Shown: positions 6,578 to 13,695 of the stretch, piece after piece
Layout: every line of letters starts with the position of its first letter
Position numbering within the stretch: the stretch's first letter is position 1
Source of the DNA: Paludibacteraceae bacterium
GTDB taxonomy: Bacteria > Bacteroidota > Bacteroidia > Bacteroidales > Paludibacteraceae
Reading direction: 5' to 3'
Assembly: GCA_017542915.1 (NCBI GenBank)
Contig: JAFXWI010000094.1
Coordinates: 1-18,921, forward strand
DNA length: 18,921 nucleotides
The notes under the pieces: generated by a model
Database searches by the model: none
Told to the model about the DNA's origin: nothing
Seen by the model: only the letters and a program-made list of their open reading frames with translations
Made by a program: the position numbers and the translations under genes

Positions 6578-7279
6578 ATGAAACTAACAGAAAATGAATC
6601 ACTTCTCCCCATAAGGGATGCAAGTCCCATATGGGCCTCGTTTACAGAGGAAGAGCGTGCGTATGTCTTAGAACACGCCAAAGTAGTACGATTCGCCAAA
6701 AATGAAATCATTCACCATGCCGGAGACGAATCCATATGCGCTTGGCTCCTATTGCGCGGCAAGGTGCGTATTTACAAAGAAGGAATAGGTCAGCGCCAAC
6801 AGATCATTCGTTTGCTCAAGCCCCATGACATCTTTGGCTACCGTGCCTGCATAGCAGGAGAACCCTATAATTCAAGTGCCAATGCGTTCGAGGACAGCGT
6901 GGCGTACCGCTTACCAAGAGAGGCATTCATTCATCTGCTTCGATCCAACGGAACGTTCTGCTACCAAGTGATGCAGACCATGGCAAAGGACTTAGCGATT
7001 GCGGAGATTCAGACCGTTAACCTCACTCAGAAACATATTCGTGGGCGTTTGGCAGAGAGCCTCCTGCTGCTTCTCAAGAACTACGGATATGAGAATGATG
7101 GTACGACCTTAGCGATGTTGCTTCCTCGCGAAGACCTTGCTAATATGAGTAATATGACCACCAGCAACGCCATTCGCACCCTTAGTCAGTTTGCACAAGA
7201 AGGGCTGATTGAAATTAACGGCAGAAGGATTAAGATTCTTAACGAAAAGGAATTGGAACATATATCCCGTTTGGGATAA
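6578..7279 (+). CDS. Crp/Fnr-family transcriptional regulator
   Basis: The 233-residue product has a cyclic-nucleotide-binding-type beta-barrel (about 18-130, with LLLRGKVRIYKEG and DIFGYRA), a long dimer helix (about 125-155) and a winged helix (about 183-215, REDLANMSNMTTSNAIRTLSQF). It should bind DNA as a dimer. The RxS phosphate-binding motif of cAMP-responsive CRP is absent (the region reads EPYNSSANAF), and there is no N-terminal Fe-S cysteine cluster as in FNR. The effector is therefore unknown; a redox, heme or other small ligand is possible. The leader is short and A-rich, 16 bases after the S41 gene, and the gene ends this plus-strand series just before a hairpin terminator. Its targets cannot be read from this window. 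Confidence 0.9.
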   Translation: MKLTENESLLPIRDASPIWASFTEEERAYVLEHAKVVRFAKNEIIHHAGDESICAWLLLRGKVRIYKEGIGQRQQIIRLLKPHDIFGYRACIAGEPYNSSANAFEDSVAYRLPREAFIHLLRSNGTFCYQVMQTMAKDLAIAEIQTVNLTQKHIRGRLAESLLLLLKNYGYENDGTTLAMLLPREDLANMSNMTTSNAIRTLSQFAQEGLIEINGRRIKILNEKELEHISRLG

Positions 7280-7285
7280 AAAGAA

Positions 7286-7307
7286 AAAATCGCCGAACGG
7301 CGATTTT
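7286..7307. terminator. bidirectional intrinsic terminator
   Basis: AAAATCGCCG (7286-7295), loop AA and CGGCGATTTT (7298-7307) form a perfect 10-bp stem. An A-rich run precedes it (7284-7289) and CTTTTTG follows, so it works on both strands. It lies between convergent genes ending at 7279 and 7332. Confidence 0.92.
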
Positions 7308-7331
7308 CTTTTTGTCTATCATCGGTCTTGT

Positions 7332-8297
7332 TTAGTCCATCATCTTACCCATATTGGAGGATAGTTGAACCATCTTGTCGTAGTCTTCCGGACTCAGATC
7401 GTAGAAATAGAAATTACGCGGGTCAATAGGCTTGCCGTTATAATGTACCTCGTAATGGACATGCGGACCTGTTGATTTACCGGTATTACCCACCAGAGCG
7501 ATGACATCGCCTCGTTTGACCTTCTTCCCCACTCTCGCAAAGATCTTGTGGCAATGGGCATAGCGCGTAGCATAGCCGAAACCATGATCTATCTCAATGG
7601 TCTCGCCGTAACCTTGTTTCCAACCGGCAAAAGTCACGACTCCGTTACCCGTTGCATAGATATCAGTGCCGACAGGAGCGGAGAAGTCCATTCCTTCATG
7701 GAAACGGCGGATATGATAGACCGGATCGACACGCCAACCGTAACCCGAGGCCATTCGTTTGAGGTCTTTGTTCAGCACAGGCTGAATAGCCGGGATATTC
7801 TCCATGCGCACCTCTTGGTTTTTCGCCAACTCCAAGATCTCTTCATAAGAGCGCGTCTGAACATACAGCTCTTTCTCCAAGATATCTACCTTACGCTGGA
7901 TATCGGATGCCAGTTGCGTATTGGTCATTCGTGCCAAGGAGTCATAATAGGACACCTGTTGTGCGGCTCCCATACGCGCGCTCATGGGAATCGGCTCTGC
8001 TCCTAAGATAGCACGGTAGAGATTGTCGTCCCTCTGCGAAAGGTCTGAAACGATAATCTGCATCTGGTCCACCTGTTTCTCCAATACTTCCATTTGCGCC
8101 GTGAGGTTGCGGTTATACTGCATCAAAGATGCCTCACGGGGCGACGGGAAGAAATACAAAAAGGTATAGAAAAAGATCACACCGAGGCATACACCTCCTA
8201 ATATATAACCTCCTGAACGGCGAATCCAATAACGGAAGCCGTGCTCAATACGCTCTAATTGCAGCGTGTCCGGGTTTATACGATATTTTTTTGCCAT
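7332..8297 (-). CDS. M23 (LytM-type) peptidase with membrane anchor and coiled coil
   Basis: The 321-residue product is a zinc peptidase of the M23 family, expected to cut peptidoglycan cross-links or to regulate such cutting at the envelope. A basic cytoplasmic stretch is followed by one membrane segment (about 31-50, YILGGVCLGVIFFYTFLYFF) and then a helical, probably coiled-coil region (about 57-160). The LytM domain (about 185-300) keeps all metal and catalytic residues: His200 and Asp204 in HEGMD, His248 in RYAHCH, and His279/His281 in GPHVHYE. It is therefore likely active, unlike many regulatory LytM proteins. The start codon is two bases after the ygiQ stop, so the two are probably translated from one message. 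It is the last gene before the shared terminator. Confidence 0.93.
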   Translation of the reverse strand: MAKKYRINPDTLQLERIEHGFRYWIRRSGGYILGGVCLGVIFFYTFLYFFPSPREASLMQYNRNLTAQMEVLEKQVDQMQIIVSDLSQRDDNLYRAILGAEPIPMSARMGAAQQVSYYDSLARMTNTQLASDIQRKVDILEKELYVQTRSYEEILELAKNQEVRMENIPAIQPVLNKDLKRMASGYGWRVDPVYHIRRFHEGMDFSAPVGTDIYATGNGVVTFAGWKQGYGETIEIDHGFGYATRYAHCHKIFARVGKKVKRGDVIALVGNTGKSTGPHVHYEVHYNGKPIDPRNFYFYDLSPEDYDKMVQLSSNMGKMMD

Positions 8298-8299
8298 AA

Positions 8300-10051
8300 T
8301 TAGTGTCGGTTAACGGGTTTATTGTTGTACGGTTTGGGTTTATAGGGTGTTTTGGTATCTTTGTACCAGAAAAAATACTGATTCTGTTGTTTCTTCTCTT
8401 CCGGCGTTCGTGCCACATAAACGGGTTCGCCTGTGTACGGATTGATGCCGGTATAGAACATCGTGGTGGATAGCGTCATCGGTGTTGGCGTGAAGTCCTG
8501 CACTTGTTCCGGACGGTAGTGCATCCGTTTGGTCTCGTCCGCCAACTGCTGCATGTCCTGCTTCGTACATCCCGGGTGAGAGGAGATGAAATACGGGATC
8601 AGTTGCTGGTTGAGCCCTGCTTCCTTATTGAGACGCATAAACAACTCTCTAAAGCGCAGATAATTGCTCCAACCGGGCTTGCGCATCATCTTCAGCACTC
8701 TATCCGAACAATGCTCGGGTGCCACTTTCAGCCTTCCCGATACATGACGTGTGATCAGTTGCCGCGCATACTCCTCGCTCATCAGATCATAGCGTATTCC
8801 GGAGCCCACAAAGGCGTGCTTGACATAGGGCAACTTATCCACCGTCTTGTAGATATCGATCACAGGACCGAAATCCTGATTCAGATTCTTGCATATATTC
8901 GGTTGCAGGCAACTGGCACGCGCACATTTCTCACAAAGGCTCATGTCCTTGCCGTGCATCATATACATGTTAGCCGATGGTCCTCCGAGATCCGAGATGA
9001 CACCATGCCAATCCGGTAATTGGCTCAAACGCTCTATCTGCCGCAAGATCGATTCCTTCGACCGGCTTACGATCTGTTTGCCTTGGTGAGCCGAGATCGT
9101 ACAGAATGAGCACCCACCGAAACAGCCTCTATGCATGCACACCGACCATTTGATCATCTCATAGGCAGGGATATGCTTGTCTTTGTATTTGGGATGAGGC
9201 GTATATTGGTAAGGCAAATCAAAGATGGCATCCAACTGCTCCGTAGTAACAGGCGGATAAGAAGGATTGACTACCACCCATTGTTTGCCGACCGGTTGTA
9301 CCAGCGTCGTCTGATGAATCTTGTTGGACTCGATCTCCATTAGACGGAAGTTCTCGGCATGTTTGCGCTTGTCCCGCAACGCCTCTTCATGGCTCGCTAA
9401 CATAATAGCGCCATCGGGTATCTCGGTCTTATCGGAAGTCAAGAATGCTGTCTGCGGAACGGAATGCAAAGAATCATTCTTTCTATTTTGAATTCTCTGA
9501 GCAATCTCCGTCATCGCCTGCTCGCCCATGCCGTACACTAACAAGTCTGCTCCGCTGTCCACCAAGATAGATGGCATCAGTTTGTCCTGCCAGTAGTCAT
9601 AATGGGTCAACCGTCGCATCGATGCCTCAATACCACCTATTACCACCGGCACATCCGGATAGATCTGCTTGAGGATTTGGCAATACGTGATTGAGCAGTA
9701 ATCGGGTCTTGCTCCGGGTTTGCCTTCCGGCGTATAGGCATCATCCGAACGTCTTCTGCGAGCTGCGGTATAATGGTTTACCATCGAGTCCATGCTACCG
9801 GCTGACACCGCAAAATACAGACGCGGACGACCGAACTTCTTGAAATCGCGGAAGTCTCCATGCCAATCCGGTTGAGGTACGATGGCTACGCGGAATCCTG
9901 CTGCCTCTAATACCCGCCCTAAGACAGCGGCTCCAAAAGACGGATGATCGATATACGCGTCACCCGTGAAGAAGACGATGTCCACTTCATTCCACCCTCT
10001 CAGATCCGTTTCTTTACGGGTCGTGGGCAAGTATTTGAGCAAGTCTGCCAT
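8300..10051 (-). CDS. ygiQ: YgiQ-family radical SAM protein (UPF0313)
   Basis: The 583-residue product belongs to the widespread YgiQ family, whose reaction is unknown. The N-terminal part is a B12-binding-like region (about 20-110, TGDAYIDHPSFGAAVLGRVLEAAG) with GGIEASMRRLTHYDYW further on. The radical SAM cluster motif is CMHRGCFGGCSFCTISAHQG, where CX3CX2C binds the 4Fe-4S cluster. A second Cys-rich segment, CEKCARASCLQPNIC, may hold another metal site. The C terminus (about 540-583) is basic, Lys/Pro/Asn-rich and probably disordered. Two-base gaps to dnaX upstream and to the M23 gene downstream suggest translational coupling. The segment RIQNRKNDSLHS lies at a poorly conserved position and may contain a degraded repeat insert. 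Confidence 0.94.
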   Translation of the reverse strand: MADLLKYLPTTRKETDLRGWNEVDIVFFTGDAYIDHPSFGAAVLGRVLEAAGFRVAIVPQPDWHGDFRDFKKFGRPRLYFAVSAGSMDSMVNHYTAARRRRSDDAYTPEGKPGARPDYCSITYCQILKQIYPDVPVVIGGIEASMRRLTHYDYWQDKLMPSILVDSGADLLVYGMGEQAMTEIAQRIQNRKNDSLHSVPQTAFLTSDKTEIPDGAIMLASHEEALRDKRKHAENFRLMEIESNKIHQTTLVQPVGKQWVVVNPSYPPVTTEQLDAIFDLPYQYTPHPKYKDKHIPAYEMIKWSVCMHRGCFGGCSFCTISAHQGKQIVSRSKESILRQIERLSQLPDWHGVISDLGGPSANMYMMHGKDMSLCEKCARASCLQPNICKNLNQDFGPVIDIYKTVDKLPYVKHAFVGSGIRYDLMSEEYARQLITRHVSGRLKVAPEHCSDRVLKMMRKPGWSNYLRFRELFMRLNKEAGLNQQLIPYFISSHPGCTKQDMQQLADETKRMHYRPEQVQDFTPTPMTLSTTMFYTGINPYTGEPVYVARTPEEKKQQNQYFFWYKDTKTPYKPKPYNNKPVNRH

Positions 10052-10053
10052 GT

Positions 10054-11781
10054 TTAGTCTATCTGCAGATCCAAACGCTCTTTGAGTTGTACCAAAGCAG
10101 GGTTCTGCTCTGCCATCAGTTTATATTTCTCTTCCGCCGTAAAAGCCATCTGCTCTTGGCTGAATTCCGCCTGAACCAGCTGTAGCTGCAGATGGTTATT
10201 ATGCAGCGTTTGGCGCAATTGGCTCATTAGTCCCGGCAGCGCTTTGCGCATCTCTGTCATCTGCCAAGGATTAGGCATCTGTATTTCTGCTGTTACGGGA
10301 TCTACCAACTTCGGCGTGTAGTTCTCTATCAACTCTTTAAGACGCGGTTCCTCCTTGTGAGTAGCAGCCAGACCAACCCACGCGTCTCTGAGTTGGTCAA
10401 CTGTAAAAGGGCGGTTCTGATCCTCCTCGGTCCGGGGCTGAGCACCGGTTGCTTGGGGAGCAACTGAAGGTGCTTCTTTCTTTATACCAAGTCCAAGACT
10501 GATGCTCGGCATCTTGGGGATCGAAGGCGCAGCTTGCGGGGCCGCCGGTTGCGGAGCCGGACTCGGCTGAGCAGCTACGGTCGGTTTAGCCGCCTGAGTC
10601 GGCTGAGCAGCTACCGTCGGCTTCGCTTGCTGTGGAGCAACATTCGATTGCGGAGCTGCACTCGGCTGAGCCGCTGGAACGGTCTGCGCCACACCTAATT
10701 GGCACAACTTAACGAGCGCCAATTCCACCGTCAGACGTTTGTTACGCGCTGTGCGGTAATTGATGTCACAGGTATTGAGGATATCCAAAGCTTGGAAAAG
10801 CCAAATGGGATGACACCGCTGTGCTTGCTCTCCGTAACGCTGTCTCATCGCCTCTCCGGTTTCCAACAAAGGCAAGGTCTGCGGGTCTTTGCTCACCAAT
10901 ACGTCACGAAGATGTTGCGCAAAGCCCGTTACAAAATGTCCGGCATCAAAACCATGATTAAGCACATCATTGAACAACATCAGCGATGCTGCTACATTAT
11001 GCGCAAGCGAATTGTCCACCAACGAGAAGTAATAATCCGCATTCAACACATTGAGTACCGAGATCGTTTGCTCGTACGAAATATTTGTGCCGCAGAAGGC
11101 GACCAACTGGTCGAAGATAGAAAGTGCGTCACGCATTCCGCCATCGGCTTTCTGAGCCACCACATTGAGTGCCTCCTCGCTAACGGTGATCCCTTCTTTC
11201 TGCGCTACAGATTGCAGATAAGCGATCGTGTCCGGCACGGTAATACGGTTGAAATCATACACTTGGCAACGACTCAGAATAGTCGGTAGCACTTTGTGCT
11301 TCTCGGTCGTAGCCAAAATGAAGATGGCATATGAAGGCGGCTCTTCCAATGTCTTGAGCAGCGCATTGAACGCACCGGCAGAGAGCATATGTACCTCGTC
11401 GATGATATAAACGGAGTACTTACCTATTTGCGGCGGAATACGCACTTGGTCGATGAGCGAACGGATGTCCTCCACCGAGTTGTTGGACGCCGCATCTAAC
11501 TCATGAATATTGAACGACCGTTGCTCGTTGAAGGCTTTGCACGACTCACACTCGTTGCAGGCATCGTACCCGTTTTGCGGGTTTAGACAGTTGATGGTCT
11601 TTGCGAAGATACGGGCACAAGTTGTTTTGCCAACCCCTCGCGGACCACAAAACAGATACGCATGTGCCAGATGGTTCTGACGGATAGCGTTCTGAAGCGT
11701 CTGTGTCAACGCCTGTTGCCCCACCACCGACTCAAAGGTCTGCGGACGGTACTTACGCGCCGAAACAATGTAATTTTCCAT
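10054..11781 (-). CDS. dnaX: DNA polymerase III subunit gamma/tau
   Basis: DnaX is the ATPase of the clamp loader that places the sliding clamp on DNA and ties the replicase together. The 575-residue product has Walker A GPRGVGKT (46-53), the zinc-binding cysteines at 65, 75, 78 and 81, Walker B DEVH (128-131) and sensor SRC (170-172), followed by clamp-loader domain III (about 185-365). An Ala/Pro/Gln-rich linker (about 365-450) carries a 12-residue repeat (AKPTVAAQP at 386 and 398). A C-terminal domain (about 455-575) may be the tau-like part. I see no canonical A AAA AAG slippery site, so a gamma product by frameshift is not evident. It starts eight bases after the PPTase stop. Confidence 0.96.
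   Translation of the reverse strand: MENYIVSARKYRPQTFESVVGQQALTQTLQNAIRQNHLAHAYLFCGPRGVGKTTCARIFAKTINCLNPQNGYDACNECESCKAFNEQRSFNIHELDAASNNSVEDIRSLIDQVRIPPQIGKYSVYIIDEVHMLSAGAFNALLKTLEEPPSYAIFILATTEKHKVLPTILSRCQVYDFNRITVPDTIAYLQSVAQKEGITVSEEALNVVAQKADGGMRDALSIFDQLVAFCGTNISYEQTISVLNVLNADYYFSLVDNSLAHNVAASLMLFNDVLNHGFDAGHFVTGFAQHLRDVLVSKDPQTLPLLETGEAMRQRYGEQAQRCHPIWLFQALDILNTCDINYRTARNKRLTVELALVKLCQLGVAQTVPAAQPSAAPQSNVAPQQAKPTVAAQPTQAAKPTVAAQPSPAPQPAAPQAAPSIPKMPSISLGLGIKKEAPSVAPQATGAQPRTEEDQNRPFTVDQLRDAWVGLAATHKEEPRLKELIENYTPKLVDPVTAEIQMPNPWQMTEMRKALPGLMSQLRQTLHNNHLQLQLVQAEFSQEQMAFTAEEKYKLMAEQNPALVQLKERLDLQID
10555..10626 (-). repeat. tandem 36-bp repeat in the dnaX linker
   Basis: Two 36-bp units encode AKPTVAAQPTQA and AKPTVAAQPSPA. 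They lie in the disordered linker and are in frame, so copy-number change would only lengthen or shorten the tether. Confidence 0.8.
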
Positions 11782-11789
11782 ATAGTTGT

Positions 11790-12341
11790 TTATTTATGTG
11801 CTATACTATAAATATATTTCTCATTCTCTACGGTCTGAATCCGGAACTCTGAATTCTGAATTCTAACATCTCTCAGTTGTTCAAACGACACGATGCCTAT
11901 TCCTTGTGCTTTGACCAGTGCCTCTTTCTGGGTCCAAAGACGGGTAAACGCTCGTGCCGGATCTTGCGCTGAGCGGATCTCTTCCTGCTCGCGCGCGCAC
12001 ATCGTGCGTATTATAAGGTCTTCATCTGCCCGACGGATACTCTCTATATCGATTCCCACCGGCTCATCATCTATCGCCACTGCTATTCCTTCCTTGCAAT
12101 GACTAATCGAGAAATACGGTCCGTCGGGTATATACGGTTTCCCGTGTTCATTATAGCTCCACTCCCCCACTAATCCACTCATCTCACGGAGCATCATCCA
12201 GCTCTTCAGGCAGCTAAACTGCCCCAACACATGCTTGTACCGCAACGCTTGTTCGCGTCGCTGTGTACTGACGAGAGGGATCATCCGTTGTACTTCCTCC
12301 GCCGTGCATTGCTCCATATGATCAAATACCGCTACTTTCAA
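11790..12341 (-). CDS. 4'-phosphopantetheinyl transferase superfamily protein
   Basis: The enzyme moves the phosphopantetheine arm of CoA to a conserved serine of an acyl or peptidyl carrier protein, turning it active. The 183-residue product has the Sfp/AcpT-type motifs: GKPY at 67-70, FSISHC at 77-82, VGIDIE at 95-100 (Asp98, Glu100 as metal ligands) and FTRLWTQKEALVKAQG at 132-147 (Glu140, Lys144). The C-terminal segment at about residues 159-170 (RIQNSEFRIQT) is encoded by 7-bp repeats, and normal-looking sequence (YIYSIAHK) resumes after it. No carrier protein or synthase gene is in the window, so the substrate is unknown. Its start overlaps the 3' end of the MATE gene by 20 bases. Confidence 0.9.
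   Translation of the reverse strand: MKVAVFDHMEQCTAEEVQRMIPLVSTQRREQALRYKHVLGQFSCLKSWMMLREMSGLVGEWSYNEHGKPYIPDGPYFSISHCKEGIAVAIDDEPVGIDIESIRRADEDLIIRTMCAREQEEIRSAQDPARAFTRLWTQKEALVKAQGIGIVSFEQLRDVRIQNSEFRIQTVENEKYIYSIAHK
11834..11868 (-). repeat. five 7-bp units inside the PPTase 3' coding region
   Basis: On the plus strand the units read TCTGAAT, CCGGAAC, TCTGAAT, TCTGAAT, TCTAACA in constant 7-bp phase. On the coding strand they give RIQNSEFRIQT near the C terminus. Three units are identical and two diverged. Confidence 0.82.
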
Positions 12342-13695
12342 CGGTCTTCCATTTTCCTGTAAGGTAAATCACCCTTGCCGCCAAATGGGCAAAATAGGCG
12401 ATATACAAAGCCTGCGTGCCGCAGAACGGAAATGTGGCTGCATACAGCCCCACAAAAGCGACTGCCGCCCAGATCATCGCATTGCGAATCGGTATACCTG
12501 CGGTAGCGCCCACATAGATTCCGTCCCACATAAACGCCAAGGCACTGACAATAGGCATCGCTATCAACCATCCCATATACTGCTCGGCGGCTAAGAGCAC
12601 ATCGCTATCATTCGTCATCAACGCCATACATTCATCGCCCCAAACGGCATATATGGCGGTGAAAACCAAGCCCACGCCGATGCTCCAATTAAAGAGCGTC
12701 CGCACTACAGCTTTCAACTTATTTCCCTCCCTTGAGGGGAGGACTGAGGAGAGGTTCTCTCCAAACGCTTTTCCAACTAACGCTTCGCCTGCATAGGCAA
12801 AACCATCTACGAAATAGGAGAAGAACATAAACAGTTTCATGATAATACTGCTCACGGCTAATTCAGTATCTCCGTACAGGCTTGCGATGGATGTGAATCC
12901 GACATAGATCACCATAAAGCATAGCGAGCGGATAAACAGATTGCCGTTGAGCGCCATCATCCGTTTGATCTCCGTCCAACGCATAGCCGCTCTCCAAGCG
13001 TCCAAATCTCGGAACAAGGTCAGCCCTGTATAGTGGCTCAACACGATCACTCCGGCTAACAGCAGTCCGCTATATTGCGCAATGAGTGTACCCCATGCTA
13101 CCCCGACTACTCCGAGCGGAGTATGGACTGCCAGATAGTAACTGGCAGCCATATTCACCACGTTTACCAAGATATCCACCGCCATGGGCGAACGGGTATC
13201 CTGCATGCCGATGAACCATCCCTTGAGGGCGAAGAGCGAGAGGGTTGCCGGAGCTGCCCATATACGGACATAGAAATACTCACGTGCAACCGACGCCACT
13301 TCGTCCGAACAAGGCACAAGCGCCAACACAACTGTCACAAACAGCCATTGTATCGCCCAGATAGCCAATGCTGCCACCATGGCGATTGTCACGCTCTGCC
13401 TCAGTATCTTTCCGCACTCCTCAGGAACCTTGGTACATCGTACATCGTCCTTTTGCCCTTTTCCATAGGCTTGTGCAGTCAAACCGCTGGTTCCGACTCT
13501 GAGGAAACCGAAGTTCCAGTACAGCAAATCAAAGAGCATTGTGCCGATGGCTATTCCGCCTATGGCAGCTGCGTCACTCAGGTGTCCCACAATCGCGGTG
13601 TCCACTATTCCCACCAACGGGATAGTTACATTCGCCAAGATACTCGGAACAGCGAGTCGCAATATTTCTTTATTGGTCGTTTTCAACGATGTCAA
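12322..13695 (-). CDS. MATE-family efflux transporter with two insert-like loops
   Basis: The product is a 457-residue multidrug and toxin extrusion type transporter of the inner membrane, with about twelve hydrophobic segments. It opens with ILRLAVPSILANVTIPLVGIVDTAIVGHL, typical of the DinF-like group; the substrate is unknown. The only supported starts are TTG codons: 13695, overlapping the upstream TGA as TTGA, or 13686; no in-frame ATG precedes. Two loops look longer than usual. Residues about 83-94 (DVRCTKVPEECG) replace a short charged loop and contain two perfect 7-bp repeats. Residues about 313-327 (NLSSVLPSREG) are encoded by a C/G-rich hairpin sequence. Both are in frame and in non-membrane loops, so function may be kept. 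It overlaps the PPTase gene by 20 bases. Confidence 0.92.
   Translation of the reverse strand: MTSLKTTNKEILRLAVPSILANVTIPLVGIVDTAIVGHLSDAAAIGGIAIGTMLFDLLYWNFGFLRVGTSGLTAQAYGKGQKDDVRCTKVPEECGKILRQSVTIAMVAALAIWAIQWLFVTVVLALVPCSDEVASVAREYFYVRIWAAPATLSLFALKGWFIGMQDTRSPMAVDILVNVVNMAASYYLAVHTPLGVVGVAWGTLIAQYSGLLLAGVIVLSHYTGLTLFRDLDAWRAAMRWTEIKRMMALNGNLFIRSLCFMVIYVGFTSIASLYGDTELAVSSIIMKLFMFFSYFVDGFAYAGEALVGKAFGENLSSVLPSREGNKLKAVVRTLFNWSIGVGLVFTAIYAVWGDECMALMTNDSDVLLAAEQYMGWLIAMPIVSALAFMWDGIYVGATAGIPIRNAMIWAAVAFVGLYAATFPFCGTQALYIAYFAHLAARVIYLTGKWKTVESSGI
12726..12742. repeat. hairpin-like C/G-rich insert within the MATE gene
   Basis: CCTCCC (12726-12731) and GGGAGG (12737-12742) form a perfect 6-bp stem around TTGAG. 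It sits in a segment (about 12715-12759) whose coding-strand base run CTCCTCAGTCCTCCCC is unlike the surrounding gene and corresponds to an extra loop in the protein. Similar CCTCCC-GGGAGG hairpins occur between genes in Bacteroidota, from memory. Confidence 0.65.
13433..13453 (-). repeat. 7-bp repeats inside the MATE gene
   Basis: GTACATC occurs twice in tandem (13433-13446 on the plus strand), followed by the diverged GTCCTTT (13447-13453). It encodes part of the extra loop DVRCTK. Two perfect units alone would be weak, but the placement at a loop expansion supports it. Confidence 0.6.

Noticed and set aside
6578..7279. Assignment of the regulator as an FNR oxygen sensor or cAMP-binding CRP
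   Set aside because: There is no N-terminal cysteine cluster and no RxS motif in the nucleotide pocket; only the family can be supported.
9470..9505. Possible heptamer tract in ygiQ under RIQNRKND
   Set aside because: The phase and units are too degenerate (TTCTATT, TTGAATT, CTCTGAG) to separate from chance, although the position is a variable loop.
10469..10489. A-rich stretch in dnaX (codons for IKKEA) as a programmed frameshift site for a gamma product
   Set aside because: It reads ATA AAG AAA GAA, not an X XXY YYZ slippery heptamer, and no stimulator is evident.
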